This document shows, one piece after another, positions 18,801 to 26,819 of a stretch of 64,000 nucleotides of DNA; the stretch's first letter is position 1; each line of letters starts with the position of its first letter. The stretch is taken from the NCBI RefSeq assembly GCF_000311785.1, contig NZ_HE978547.1, forward strand, positions 1-64,000, in the 5' to 3' direction. A program made the position numbers and the translations under genes. Below the pieces are notes generated by a model, which worked only from the letters and a program-made list of their open reading frames with translations, made no database searches and was not told the origin of the DNA. The DNA is from Brevibacillus massiliensis (GTDB taxonomy: Bacteria; Bacillota; Bacilli; Brevibacillales; Brevibacillaceae).

Positions 18801-19875
18801 CAATCATGCCCAGGGCGCGTTGCAAAATGATTTTTGCGGATACAATGTCTCGATTCTGCATCAGTCCGCAAACGGAACAGGTGTGGATGCGAATCGCAAG
18901 CGTCTTAATTACTTCCGTACCGCATAAACAGGTCTGCGATGTACCGTTTGCAGGCACTTCCACGAGTCGCTTTCCTTGTCTTCCTGCTTTATAAGATAGA
19001 TAAGTGATGAACTTTCTCCATCCGGCATCGGCAATACTTTTGGCTAGACGGCGGCTCTGGATCATGTTTCGGATTTTCAATTGTTCCACGGCAATCAAAT
19101 CATAATCGCGAACCATCCGAAACGATTGTTTATGGAGAAAGTCCTTTCGTTGCCGAGTCACTTTTCTATAGGCTTTTGCCACTTTCCGTTTGGCCCTCTC
19201 CCGGTTCCTTGATCCTTTTTGTTTGCGCGAAAGTCGCCGTTGATACCGTTTCAGCCGTTTTTCCGCTTTTCGTAAATACCTCGGATTCTCAATGGTTGTT
19301 TCATCAGAAAGGGCCGCGAAGGTGTTTAATCCGACGTCAATGCCAACCATCCTTTCGATGGAGGAAGTCATTTCTATTTCTTCCCCTTTTACGGTGATAT
19401 TGACCACCCACTGGTCTGCATATCGCTTGACGTTGAGTTGAGTCACATGGCATCCGTCAAATTCCCGATGGATCTTCATCCTGACAAAACCAATCTTCGG
19501 CAGATACACGTATCCCTTCTTCACCGCACCCGGTTGCGGGTAGGTAAAGGAAGCATATCGGTCTTTGGATTTGTAACGGGGATAACCGGCTTCCTTGCGA
19601 AAGAAGCGCTGATAAGCATCATCGAGGCGTTGCAGGCAATCTTGCAACACCTGTGAATGGACTTCCTTGTATTCGGGGAACTCCCGTTTGAGTACAGGAA
19701 GCTCCTTTTGCTGCATCGAGTAGAAAATCGATGTGCCAAATTGCTTGTAAGCCAGTTCGCGCTGTTGCTTAGCGGTATTGTACAACATTCGGCATAGATC
19801 CAGGGTTCGGTTCATTTTTTCTTCTTGCTTCGGAGTGGGATAGAGGCGAATTGATAAGTGAATTGCATAAGCTAC
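18796..19875 (-). pseudogene. tnpB: IS605 OrfB / TnpB RNA-guided nuclease homolog, start codon apparently lost
   Basis: Homology begins at AYAIHLSIRLYPTP and runs about 360 residues to the end. The split RuvC site is present: GIDVGLNTF (Asp), VEQL (Glu), NRDIVSAK (Asp). The zinc ribbon has TCLCG and HTCSVCG; the first pair is CxC rather than the more common CxxC. A good ribosome site AAGGAG sits seven bases before codon GTA (19875-19873), where homologs start with ATG or GTG, so a start codon seems to have mutated. The frame is open upstream to a GTG at 19977, which would add about 34 unrelated residues. Confidence 0.75.
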
Positions 19876-20262
19876 CTTTTCTCTCCTTGCGTTTCGATAT
19901 ACGGTTTGATGACGTCTACCGGTGCTCCACCCGTCGTAAGCAAGCAATCGCTTCGTGACCAAAAATATTCCTTCCACAGATGCTTTCGGATGACAGGAAA
20001 TTCCTTTTTAATCAAACGGGATGATGCACGTTTGTATGCGTTGATGAATTTCGGAATTTCAGAATTTGGGTGTGCTTTGAGCAGAATGTGGATATGATCA
20101 CGATCATGATTCCATTCTTGCAAGGAAATATTGTAGCCAGGCTGAATATATTCGAAAATCTCTTTGAGTCTATTCTGATATGTGATCATGGATGACTTTT
20201 CGGCGATATTTGAGACCAGAACGAAGTGATAATAGAGGAAGAATACTCAATGGTTGTTAATA
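19872..20262 (-). pseudogene. tnpA: IS200-type transposase TnpA, N-terminal part frameshifted
   Basis: The intact part (105 residues from ATG 20189) carries the HUH pair in DRDHIHILLKA and the catalytic tyrosine near IKPYIETQ. Upstream, the expected strand YHFVLV is present but preceded by an in-frame TGA, and the expected KYRRKVIHDHIS lies in the +1 frame. A one-base loss near 20212 and a one-base gain near 20177 restore the frame afterwards. So the N-terminal 45 residues cannot be made correctly and the transposase is probably dead. Confidence 0.8.
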
Positions 20263-20378
20263 TCCAGTATCATTACCATCACTTTCTTTCCTATGTCTAC
20301 TATTGAATATTTTACCATAAAATATTCCACCATTCATCCCCCACCTAAGAGGTGGGAGACTTCTGGCGGAGCAGGTTA

Positions 20379-20414
20379 AAAATAAAAAACCACACGAGCG
20401 CTGTCCCCGTGTGG
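20379..20414 (-). terminator. Terminator of the sigma-factor gene, carrying the IS insertion
   Basis: CCACACG (20390-20396) pairs with CGTGTGG (20408-20414); on the minus strand TTTTTTATTTTT follows and then directly the left end of the IS605 element. The IS therefore inserted in the T-run, a common target for this family. Confidence 0.85.
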
Positions 20415-20426
20415 TATGCATATCAT

Positions 20427-21368
20427 TTACATCAGGTATTCCAATAAAGCGCGGGAGCCCTTTTGTTTGCGCAGACGTTCGATCGTGGTCGCTTCAATCT
20501 GGCGAATCCGCTCCCGGGTAAGGCCAAACATCTTGCCGACTTCCTCCAATGTGTGAACCTGATCATCGTATAACCCGTACCTCATCGCAATGATTTCCTG
20601 TGCACGGGGGTTCAATCTGGCTAACGCCTCCTGAACCAGCATGCGAAGATCGATCTTTTCGATCAAATCTTCCAAAGAGGACTCTCCATCGTCGACAATC
20701 TCAGCATAGCTGAGCTGCTCTTCATTTTCTGTTTCCCAAGCATTTTCATAGGGCTGTTCGTCAAAGGACTCCATCTTTATCGTTAAGGTATACTCAATGG
20801 CATCTACTTTTTCCAATGGAAGATCAAGTGCTTTCGCCACCTCATGCCGATCCGGGGAACGGCCCAGCTGATGGGCCAGATAGTGGACCTGTTTTTGATA
20901 CTGGCGGATCTGCTCGTGCATATGGACCGGAATGCGGATAAGCCTGCCTTTATCACTAATGGCCCTGGTGATGGACTGAGAAATCCACCAATGGGAGTAG
21001 TGGTACAGCCGGACTCCGCGACTCACATCGAATTTATCAATGGCGGTGAACAGCCCGATCGTTCCCTCCTGAATCAAATCGAGAAACGGCATCCCTTTCT
21101 TCAAGTGGCGTAAAGCCGTATTTACTACATACCGCAAGTACGCTTGAACCAAGCGATCCCGAGCCTGCAAGTCCTTGTGCTGTTGGTATCGGACAATGCA
21201 TTCGAGTTCTTCTTCTTTGTCTAACATGGGCGTTGCAGCGACGTTTTCCAAAAACAACAAGGCGGAGGTGTCTGTCCAGAGCGATTTAGGTACGACAATC
21301 CCTAATTGTTTTTCGACTTCCCGCCAACGACGGGAGCTACCTTGGATAGAGGAGTAGCTGACAGTCAT
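20427..21368 (-). CDS. RNA polymerase sigma-70 factor, group 2-like (RpoD paralog)
   Basis: A 313-residue sigma factor with all main regions: region 2 around LRYVVNTALRHLKKGMPFLDLIQEGTIGLFTAIDKFD and the 2.4 helix YSHWWISQSITRAI; region 3 around RIPVHMHEQIRQYQK; region 4 with MRYGL then LEEVGKMFGLTRERIRQIE as the -35 recognition helix-turn-helix. The N-terminal 1.1 region of the housekeeping factor is missing. Such paralogs act in stress or stationary phase. The ATG at 21368 lies behind GAGGG. It sits directly downstream of the diverged Tad-like operon, but a terminator separates them. Its targets are unknown. Confidence 0.9.
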   Translation of the reverse strand: MTVSYSSIQGSSRRWREVEKQLGIVVPKSLWTDTSALLFLENVAATPMLDKEEELECIVRYQQHKDLQARDRLVQAYLRYVVNTALRHLKKGMPFLDLIQEGTIGLFTAIDKFDVSRGVRLYHYSHWWISQSITRAISDKGRLIRIPVHMHEQIRQYQKQVHYLAHQLGRSPDRHEVAKALDLPLEKVDAIEYTLTIKMESFDEQPYENAWETENEEQLSYAEIVDDGESSLEDLIEKIDLRMLVQEALARLNPRAQEIIAMRYGLYDDQVHTLEEVGKMFGLTRERIRQIEATTIERLRKQKGSRALLEYLM

Positions 21369-21532
21369 GTGCAACCCTCATTTCATCAGAAAATAGAAAT
21401 ATTCAGTTTTTTATTTATGTAACGTAATTCGACATTTACGAACGCAATTCCTCCCTGTCTACTAAAATTAACAATTGAGGGCAACACTTTTTACTGGCTA
21501 GATTTCCAATTCCCGGTTGAATCGTTGGCTAA

Positions 21533-21565
21533 ACATAAAAGCTATTCACAATATTGGTGAATAGC
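21533..21565 (-). terminator. Terminator of the diverged Tad-like operon
   Basis: GCTATTCAC (21541-21549) pairs with GTGAATAGC (21557-21565) around a seven-base loop; TTTTATGTTTAG follows on the minus strand. It lies 18 bases after the last gene of the operon. Confidence 0.85.
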
Positions 21566-21582
21566 CAGAAATTTGTCGAAAG

Positions 21583-22161
21583 TTAATGTTTTACCTCTTC
21601 TATGCTGACGACCGGAAAAGCGTGATCCGGCAAAAGGGGACTGAACGGACCGTCGTGCACATAGGCAACGGCGATCAGCGAAGGGCCGATCATTTTTTTG
21701 GGAGCAATCGTCAGCTCCTTCCCTTTTTCATCGGTAAGATGAAAGGTGATATGACCTCCGCTCGGATGGATTTCCTCGCCCCAGGCAGCCTGCTCGATTC
21801 GCAGGGAATCCCCCGTATACTTGAGTGACAAACGCAAATCCCGCTGCCAGTGCCCAAAATCGACGTACTTGGCAGTAAACGCGACAGGATCTGTAGTGAC
21901 ACTGTCGGGCGATGGCACGAAGAATCCCCCCTCCTGCCGATAGCCGCCGTTTTCCTTCATCCTGAGTGCAAACCGGTCCAAAGCTTCCTCTTCGATTAAC
22001 TCAATAATGCCCTCGGTCTTGAGCACAGGATCGACGGCAAAAGTAGCGTTATGATTTGCCAGCTCGAGCAGCGCTTTCACCTCAAGCTTTTTCTGCATGG
22101 CCAGATCAGCATCGATCACTGTTATTCCGAAAAGCAAAAACAACAGTGTTGAACTGATCAC
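21583..22161 (-). CDS. Membrane-anchored unknown protein, last gene of the diverged Tad-like operon
   Basis: 192 residues with one N-terminal hydrophobic helix (STLLFLLFGITVI) and a mostly hydrophilic, beta-rich exterior. I do not recognise a domain. The placing after other single-helix proteins suggests a minor subunit or tip protein of the TadG/TadE kind, but there is no glycine-plus-glutamate prepilin site. GTG 22161 is the first ordinary start; an in-frame ATT nine bases before the final AAA-ATA-CTT would lengthen the helix slightly. It follows the preceding stop by only seven bases. Confidence 0.75.
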   Translation of the reverse strand: MISSTLLFLLFGITVIDADLAMQKKLEVKALLELANHNATFAVDPVLKTEGIIELIEEEALDRFALRMKENGGYRQEGGFFVPSPDSVTTDPVAFTAKYVDFGHWQRDLRLSLKYTGDSLRIEQAAWGEEIHPSGGHITFHLTDEKGKELTIAPKKMIGPSLIAVAYVHDGPFSPLLPDHAFPVVSIEEVKH

Positions 22162-22168
22162 AAGTATT

Positions 22169-22609
22169 TTAATACCCGTAAGCTTGTCCCCCTACAAGGT
22201 CATAATCCATCGTGTTAATCGTCCCTAGACGCTCAATGCGGAGCGGTTTTTCAAAACCGGCAAATAAGTTGATTACCTTGGGATACGGCATTTCCAGGGA
22301 GAGCCGAAATTCGTCGGCATGACTCCACAAAGTCGGATCGGCACCCTTTGTCCGGACGATCTCTACCGTGATATCGCTGTCTGCCAGTTTGTACGCTTTC
22401 CCGTCCAATTCCGTCTGTACAAAACTGCGGACGTTCCGGAGGACATCTGTATCGCTCATCCCGCCGTGATTGCTGACAAATTTGGCGGCCGCATAGCTGA
22501 GATCAAACAGCTCGCTTTTCATCTGCATGACAGTATGCACCTGCAAGATGCCGGCAGGGACGCACAGAAGCACCAGAATACTGATAATGGTCGTGATCAG
22601 CTGCCCCAT
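22169..22609 (-). CDS. Small TadE/TadG-like membrane-anchored protein
   Basis: 146 residues with an N-terminal helix (LITTIISILVLLCVPAGILQV) followed by QMKSELFDLSYAAAKFVSNHGG, a pattern like TadE/TadG pseudopilins where an amphipathic helix continues from the membrane segment. The usual G-xxxx-E cleavage motif before the helix is missing. Its ATG overlaps the stop of the 50-residue gene upstream (TGATG), so translation is coupled. Function is inferred from the operon only. Confidence 0.75.
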   Translation of the reverse strand: MGQLITTIISILVLLCVPAGILQVHTVMQMKSELFDLSYAAAKFVSNHGGMSDTDVLRNVRSFVQTELDGKAYKLADSDITVEIVRTKGADPTLWSHADEFRLSLEMPYPKVINLFAGFEKPLRIERLGTINTMDYDLVGGQAYGY

Positions 22610-22761
22610 CAGCTCGCACCAAAGCGGGTCGCCTGATCCAGCAGCTGATGAAAAAAGTGACTGCAGGCGGTCAGCAGATTGTCAGGCCCGCTGATCAGGA
22701 CCGTTACTGCCAATGGTACGACGATCACCAGCAAAGCAAGTACGGAAATCAAGTTACTCAT
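22609..22761 (-). CDS. 50-residue single-helix membrane protein
   Basis: A very short gene that fills the gap between two larger ones. The protein starts MSNLISVLALLVIVVP and has one long hydrophobic segment (about 4-24) and a short polar tail ending QATRFGAS. It starts three bases after the stop of the upstream gene behind GGAGTGGTAAGG, and its TGA overlaps the next ATG, so the coding assignment is well supported by spacing. No known family; a pilin-like or assembly subunit is possible. Confidence 0.65.
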   Translation of the reverse strand: MSNLISVLALLVIVVPLAVTVLISGPDNLLTACSHFFHQLLDQATRFGAS

Positions 22762-22764
22762 ACC

Positions 22765-23175
22765 TTACCACTCCGGATCGAAATATTCTGAAGGACGGCT
22801 GCCCGTAAATGTAAAGACCCGCTCCCCTTCAAACAAGTAATGCATCCACTGTGACAACCGGGTCGGACGAATAGAAAGGGAGAGATGTACCAGATCATTT
22901 ACCTGTTTTCCGGCCCGCAAGGACTCTTCGCGCGGCCATGTACCGGCAAAGTAATCCCCTTTGGCCGCCTCCCACTCCAATTCGTTCATTTTCTCCCTGT
23001 AGTAGCTCTCCAGCTCGGCATCGAGATACCCGATGTCCTGCATATCATCCAGAAGATCGGTGTAAAATCCCCTGGCGATGGCTCTTTCAAGCGTATACAT
23101 CTCGACACACGCAACAGCAGCAAAGAGGAAGATGATGACACTTAAACAGGTCAAAAAAACAGGTAATTTAAGCAT
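22765..23175 (-). CDS. TadE-like membrane-anchored protein of the diverged Tad-like operon
   Basis: 136 residues: N-terminal helix PVFLTCLSVIIFLFAAVACVEMYTLERAI followed by a charged, probably helical region. The order helix then amphipathic ERAIARGFYTDLL resembles TadE-type pseudopilins. No prepilin peptidase motif is present. ATG 23175 lies 13 bases after the stop of the 47-residue gene. Function inferred from position only. Confidence 0.7.
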   Translation of the reverse strand: MLKLPVFLTCLSVIIFLFAAVACVEMYTLERAIARGFYTDLLDDMQDIGYLDAELESYYREKMNELEWEAAKGDYFAGTWPREESLRAGKQVNDLVHLSLSIRPTRLSQWMHYLFEGERVFTFTGSRPSEYFDPEW

Positions 23176-23188
23176 GAGGCACCGCTCT

Positions 23189-23332
23189 TCATCTAAATGT
23201 AAGTGTTAACGCTTTTTCGACGCGCAGTTGCTGCGCATCCTTGACTATTTCCACAGGGTCTAGCGTCCATATAGAGGCACACAGCAGGCCAGCCATCGCA
23301 ACAACGATCAATAGACAAATCAGATGCGTCAT
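23189..23332 (-). CDS. 47-residue single-helix membrane protein
   Basis: Starts MTHLICLLIVVAMAGLL and has one membrane segment (about 3-22) followed by a short charged tail ending ALTLTFR. Its ATG overlaps the TGA of the upstream 66-residue gene (ATGA). The exact stop-start overlap and the lack of any other frame support it as a real gene. No family recognised; it belongs with the other short proteins of this operon. Confidence 0.6.
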   Translation of the reverse strand: MTHLICLLIVVAMAGLLCASIWTLDPVEIVKDAQQLRVEKALTLTFR

Positions 23333-23529
23333 CGGCTGCTATAGGAAGAACCTCTTTGGGTTGTAAAGGTAATTCTCGCGTTATTGGCGTCGTAATCGAG
23401 AGACAAGACCGATCGTTTAATGCTTTCTGCGGATTCATTCGCAGACGGACTCAACTGGTTGCCGTAAACGCTGACTCCGATTCCCAATACCATGACACAA
23501 GCGAGAAAGATAAAGAACATTTTAGACAT
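23329..23529 (-). CDS. 66-residue pilin-like small protein (paralog of the next upstream gene)
   Basis: N terminus MSKMFFIFLACVMVLGIGVS is clearly related to the neighbour's MTKFFAILMALVFTLGIIVS (same M-[ST]-K start and LGIxVSxxG). A 40-residue polar tail follows. The position, right after TadC-like, is where Flp pilins normally lie, but the prepilin motif G-xxxx-E is absent and the N terminus looks like an ordinary signal or anchor. It may be a small secreted subunit. Confidence 0.7.
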   Translation of the reverse strand: MSKMFFIFLACVMVLGIGVSVYGNQLSPSANESAESIKRSVLSLDYDANNARITFTTQRGSSYSSR

Positions 23530-23543
23530 AATAACTTCACTCC

Positions 23544-23705
23544 TTAATGATCATTGGTTGATGGAACTGCCTGATTTATCCATGAAACTGCCCTGTCGCG
23601 AAGCCCGTCCTCCTTGACAATGGCTTCATTCACCGTGCCCATTGCAGAAACGATAATACCAAGGGTAAAAACGAGGGCCATCAAGATGGCAAAAAATTTG
23701 GTCAT
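23544..23705 (-). CDS. 53-residue pilin-like small protein
   Basis: Starts at ATG 23705 behind a GAGGGGG-type site; an upstream start at 23750 lies inside the TadC-like gene and is less likely. The N-terminal 23 residues are hydrophobic after a lysine (MTKFFAILMALVFTLGIIVS) and the tail is polar. It is a tandem relative of the 66-residue gene after it. Size matches Flp pilins, but there is no type IV prepilin cleavage site. Confidence 0.7.
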   Translation of the reverse strand: MTKFFAILMALVFTLGIIVSAMGTVNEAIVKEDGLRDRAVSWINQAVPSTNDH

Positions 23706-23721
23706 GCCACATCCCCCTCTT

Positions 23722-24567
23722 CTAGACAAGATACTTTTCCAATATTTCAATCAGCAGCTTATACCACGGGAACATGGCGACGATTAAGCCGATGTAAAAG
23801 GCCGGGTAGACGATGATACTGTAGCCGATTCCAAGCGATTTGATCTTTTTTCGGTGGCGAAAATGCCTTCGATGGTCTACTGCCCACTCCAGCCGCTGCA
23901 TCGTCACAGCGACCACTTCCCTAGAAAGTTTTTCAACTGTGCGCATATTGGATACAAGCAAAGCAGCGTCGTCTGTTCCCAGATCCGCCTTAAATCGCTC
24001 CAGAGCCGCAAACCGGTCTTCATTCCACTGAGACAAAGACGGCAGGTGATCTTTTAGCTTGCGGGTGGCTCGAGCCGCTTTGACCATAGCCGGATAGGGC
24101 GGTACACTATTTTCGATCAGGTTGACATACCGGTTGATAAAACGGGCGATATCGACACTGAGGATTTCCTCGCGGTAACTAGCCCACCACTTCAGCACGA
24201 GCAGGGGTAGGAAAAATCCTGCTGTGGGAATCAAACCGATGGCCAGGAGGGGAGCAGCGCTTTTCGGGTGAAACAGCGCCCAGCAGAGTGTCAGAACCAA
24301 GAGTCCAGCCCCCAACATCCACTGGATCGCCAACCATTCGGCCTTCCCCCAACCAAAAGGTTGTCCTGCCGTTTTCAGCAACTGATCCCATCTGCTGTCT
24401 TCTCGCTTGTTAACAGCTTGTTGCCAGGCATTCCAGAGGGTTGTCGGAAAACGCCGTCGGTTTCTTGCGTCTCTGGCTAATGATAGAAACATTCCTAGCA
24501 GAAATACTGCGGCGAAAACGCCGATCGCCCCGCAGATGAGCAACAGGAGCAAAAAATCCGGCCCCAC
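23722..24567 (-). CDS. TadC-like inner-membrane platform protein (diverged)
   Basis: 281 residues with membrane segments near 5-27, 85-105, 110-128 and 250-275 and a cytoplasmic domain between them, the usual T2SSF/TadC layout. Canonical sequence motifs are weak, so it is assigned from size, topology and place after a TadB-like gene. GTG 24567 follows the upstream TGA directly, nine bases after AAGGAGG. It would form a platform with the TadB-like protein for the motor ATPase. Confidence 0.75.
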   Translation of the reverse strand: MGPDFLLLLLICGAIGVFAAVFLLGMFLSLARDARNRRRFPTTLWNAWQQAVNKREDSRWDQLLKTAGQPFGWGKAEWLAIQWMLGAGLLVLTLCWALFHPKSAAPLLAIGLIPTAGFFLPLLVLKWWASYREEILSVDIARFINRYVNLIENSVPPYPAMVKAARATRKLKDHLPSLSQWNEDRFAALERFKADLGTDDAALLVSNMRTVEKLSREVVAVTMQRLEWAVDHRRHFRHRKKIKSLGIGYSIIVYPAFYIGLIVAMFPWYKLLIEILEKYLV

Positions 24568-25473
24568 TCAGCGATTCCTCCTTCCCCATATAAATGCCAG
24601 TAAAATGGACAGACACCAAACGGTAACAGCGAGTGCGAGCAATGCTTGTCCGTCTGCAGTGAAAAAATAGAGGCGGTACGCATCTTTTAACAGCAGATGA
24701 TTGTAAGGAATCAACAGTACACAAATGAAGATAACGATTAGCAGGCTTATCCAGATACTGTGGATCTCGCTATTCCGCTCCTCCCTTTCATCCTGCTGGA
24801 TAAACATCTCATTTGTCAGCCGGTTGAGCGCGCTTTGGATATCTTCTGTCTCCCCCTCGAAGCCGCTGATAATATAAGTGGCAAAATCGTGTGCCCAGTC
24901 ATGATTCAACCTTTCCGCAAACTCTTCCATCGCTTTTATCGAACTTCCGCCATCTGTCAATTTGTTGTTGAGCAGGATGAGTTCGGATTGGAGTTCTTTC
25001 GGACACTCCTCCATCATTTCACGGAAGGCAATAACAATACTTTTGTGGCTGCTGTAATGTCGGGCAAACAGATCGACAAACCTGCTAAACGAAGCAATCA
25101 TCCGATTGACTTTCATCGTATAGCGGGCATACAGAATGAGTGTCGGCAACAGGAGCAAAAGGAAAAACAGTGAGAGTGAAACGATGACATTGCCCGCAAC
25201 CAAACCAACGATGAATCCCAGGCCAGCTCCGACCAATGATCGCAGAAAATAATCATCTGGCGTATACCGGCTATCGGAGACACTGCACCAGATAGAATAC
25301 TGCCGGTACAAATACCTGCCGTTTTTATCCGCTACCATCTTGTCGCGGAGTATAGACACAGTCGTTGGATAAAACACCTTGGGAGACGTCCAAAAGCGAA
25401 CAAAGAATGTCGCTGCAACCATAAAACCGACCAGCAGACAGAGGGTCATAGGCAATAACAGCAGGTTATTCAT
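24568..25473 (-). CDS. TadB-like inner-membrane platform protein (diverged)
   Basis: 301 residues. Membrane segments near 4-27, 80-118, 240-262 and 275-296 surround a cytoplasmic T2SSF-type domain containing FSRFVDLFARHYSSHKSIVIAFREM and GEKTEDI-like GETEDIQSALNRL. The topology is that of TadB; sequence is far from the canonical copy at 34403-35311. Its start overlaps the end of the ATPase gene by four bases. Confidence 0.78.
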   Translation of the reverse strand: MNNLLLLPMTLCLLVGFMVAATFFVRFWTSPKVFYPTTVSILRDKMVADKNGRYLYRQYSIWCSVSDSRYTPDDYFLRSLVGAGLGFIVGLVAGNVIVSLSLFFLLLLLPTLILYARYTMKVNRMIASFSRFVDLFARHYSSHKSIVIAFREMMEECPKELQSELILLNNKLTDGGSSIKAMEEFAERLNHDWAHDFATYIISGFEGETEDIQSALNRLTNEMFIQQDEREERNSEIHSIWISLLIVIFICVLLIPYNHLLLKDAYRLYFFTADGQALLALAVTVWCLSILLAFIWGRRNR

Positions 25474-26819
25474 ACGTGCCTCCTGTTTTCAGTAAGGCCA
25501 AGACTGCGGAGGATATCCAGGTTTGCCTGCCCCATGTAGCACATGTATTCTACCGTTTCCCCCGCCAGTTGCTCTCCGGTCCATTCGTACCGGCCGGTGA
25601 CTGCATTTCGATAAACCAGGGGTATTGATTCTACCCGCTGCATGAGCTGATTCCACTTGGTAGTATGTATGGCATCGATATAACGATGTCCGTTATTTCG
25701 ATACTTCAAGGAATTGATAAAATTGACGGCTCGGCTGATGCGTTCTTGGGTCAATTCGATGCTTCGCCCGCCGTATTGGTAAACCAGATCAGTCAGATCG
25801 TTCAAGGCCTGATGCGGAAACCGTTCATGCAAAGCGGCAATTGTGGCATCCGTTCCGCGAATCCCGGCGTTAATGAAATGGTGTGCCTCAATCGGCTCGC
25901 GTATTTCGCCGATCAACACCGTGTTTGCCGTAGAACGGTAGACGTCTTTAAAAGAGTTTTCCAGGTCAATTCCGATCTCTTCGACGTTTTGCAACTCGAG
26001 AACTTCTCCTGGCCACACATCACCTAATCGTATTTCGTGTTCACTTTCAAAGATGGTTATGAAATCCTTCTGCGGGTCTTTTAATTTCAACATGCAGATC
26101 ATCAACGTTGTCTTGCCGGATGCCATCGGGCCGATCACCAGCACGTTCCCCCGGCCGTACACCTGTTGTTCGATCAATAATTGAACCTTCTCGTCAAAAG
26201 CCGGCAGCTCTTGCATCCGCAGCTGTTCAAGCGAGAAAGAAACGGTGGTAAACCTTCTGACGATCACCGTAGGCACGCGTGAATACGGATAAGTGAACAT
26301 GGTAAGTCTGGCTTTGATCTTATCCAGGTATCCGCTCAGTCTCGGCTTTTTTTCGTTAAACGTCAAACCTGAAGCATTTGCCAATTTTTGTTGGAGAATT
26401 TCAACCTCCTGCCAACCCGGTTTATAGGGGAAAAACTTCTTTACCCCTCTCTCCAGGTACGCCACTTGTTTCCCCGCTGCGAGGCGAACCTCCTCAACCC
26501 ACGGTGACAATTGCAGAACGACGTCGAGAATTCCCCAGCCATAGGTAGCGTATGCAATGCTTTCATAACTGTTGGCCCGCGGATAAATTTCGGCAGTGAC
26601 CGGGTGCTGCAATATTTCCTCAAAGTAGTGCTTCAGGCGCAAGATAATGTGCCGCTGACTGTCCCTGTCACCGCTTTCCGCTAAAGTCAAATAGCGCTGC
26701 ATCTCTAAGCGTTCCTGTTTGGAGTTGCCGTAGTAATTCAGGTAATCGCGGGCGGCTTGCTTTATATCTTCAATCGTTTTTAACTGATTGGCGTTCCATG
26801 TTCGAGCCTCTATTCTCAT
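25470..26819 (-). CDS. CpaF/TadA-like secretion motor ATPase (second, diverged copy)
   Basis: 449-residue GspE/VirB11-type ATPase. The Walker A GPMASGKTTL (about residue 230) is intact; the Walker B/glutamate region reads VLIGEIREPIEAHHFI, and the His box ALHERF replaces the canonical TAHANS. In the canonical copy (35323-36810) the same region is VIVVGETRGGEIVDILW. So nucleotide binding should be kept while the surrounding motifs have drifted. ATG 26819 overlaps the CpaE-like stop by four bases. Likely powers the TadB/TadC-like platform of this operon. Confidence 0.88.
   Translation of the reverse strand: MRIEARTWNANQLKTIEDIKQAARDYLNYYGNSKQERLEMQRYLTLAESGDRDSQRHIILRLKHYFEEILQHPVTAEIYPRANSYESIAYATYGWGILDVVLQLSPWVEEVRLAAGKQVAYLERGVKKFFPYKPGWQEVEILQQKLANASGLTFNEKKPRLSGYLDKIKARLTMFTYPYSRVPTVIVRRFTTVSFSLEQLRMQELPAFDEKVQLLIEQQVYGRGNVLVIGPMASGKTTLMICMLKLKDPQKDFITIFESEHEIRLGDVWPGEVLELQNVEEIGIDLENSFKDVYRSTANTVLIGEIREPIEAHHFINAGIRGTDATIAALHERFPHQALNDLTDLVYQYGGRSIELTQERISRAVNFINSLKYRNNGHRYIDAIHTTKWNQLMQRVESIPLVYRNAVTGRYEWTGEQLAGETVEYMCYMGQANLDILRSLGLTENRRHV

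Larger units (their letters stand above)
18641..20376 (-). mobile_element. IS200/IS605-family element with damaged tnpA and tnpB
   Basis: The unit holds tnpA and tnpB in the same direction on the minus strand, flanked by subterminal hairpins: CCCACC-type palindromes at 20338-20357 (left end) and CCGCCTCTTGGGCGG at about 18655-18669 (right end). There are no terminal inverted repeats or target duplications, as expected for single-strand transposition by this family. The left end is inserted in the T-run of the terminator of the sigma-factor gene; the right end coincides with the stop codon of the FUSC gene. Boundaries are approximate. Confidence 0.8.
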
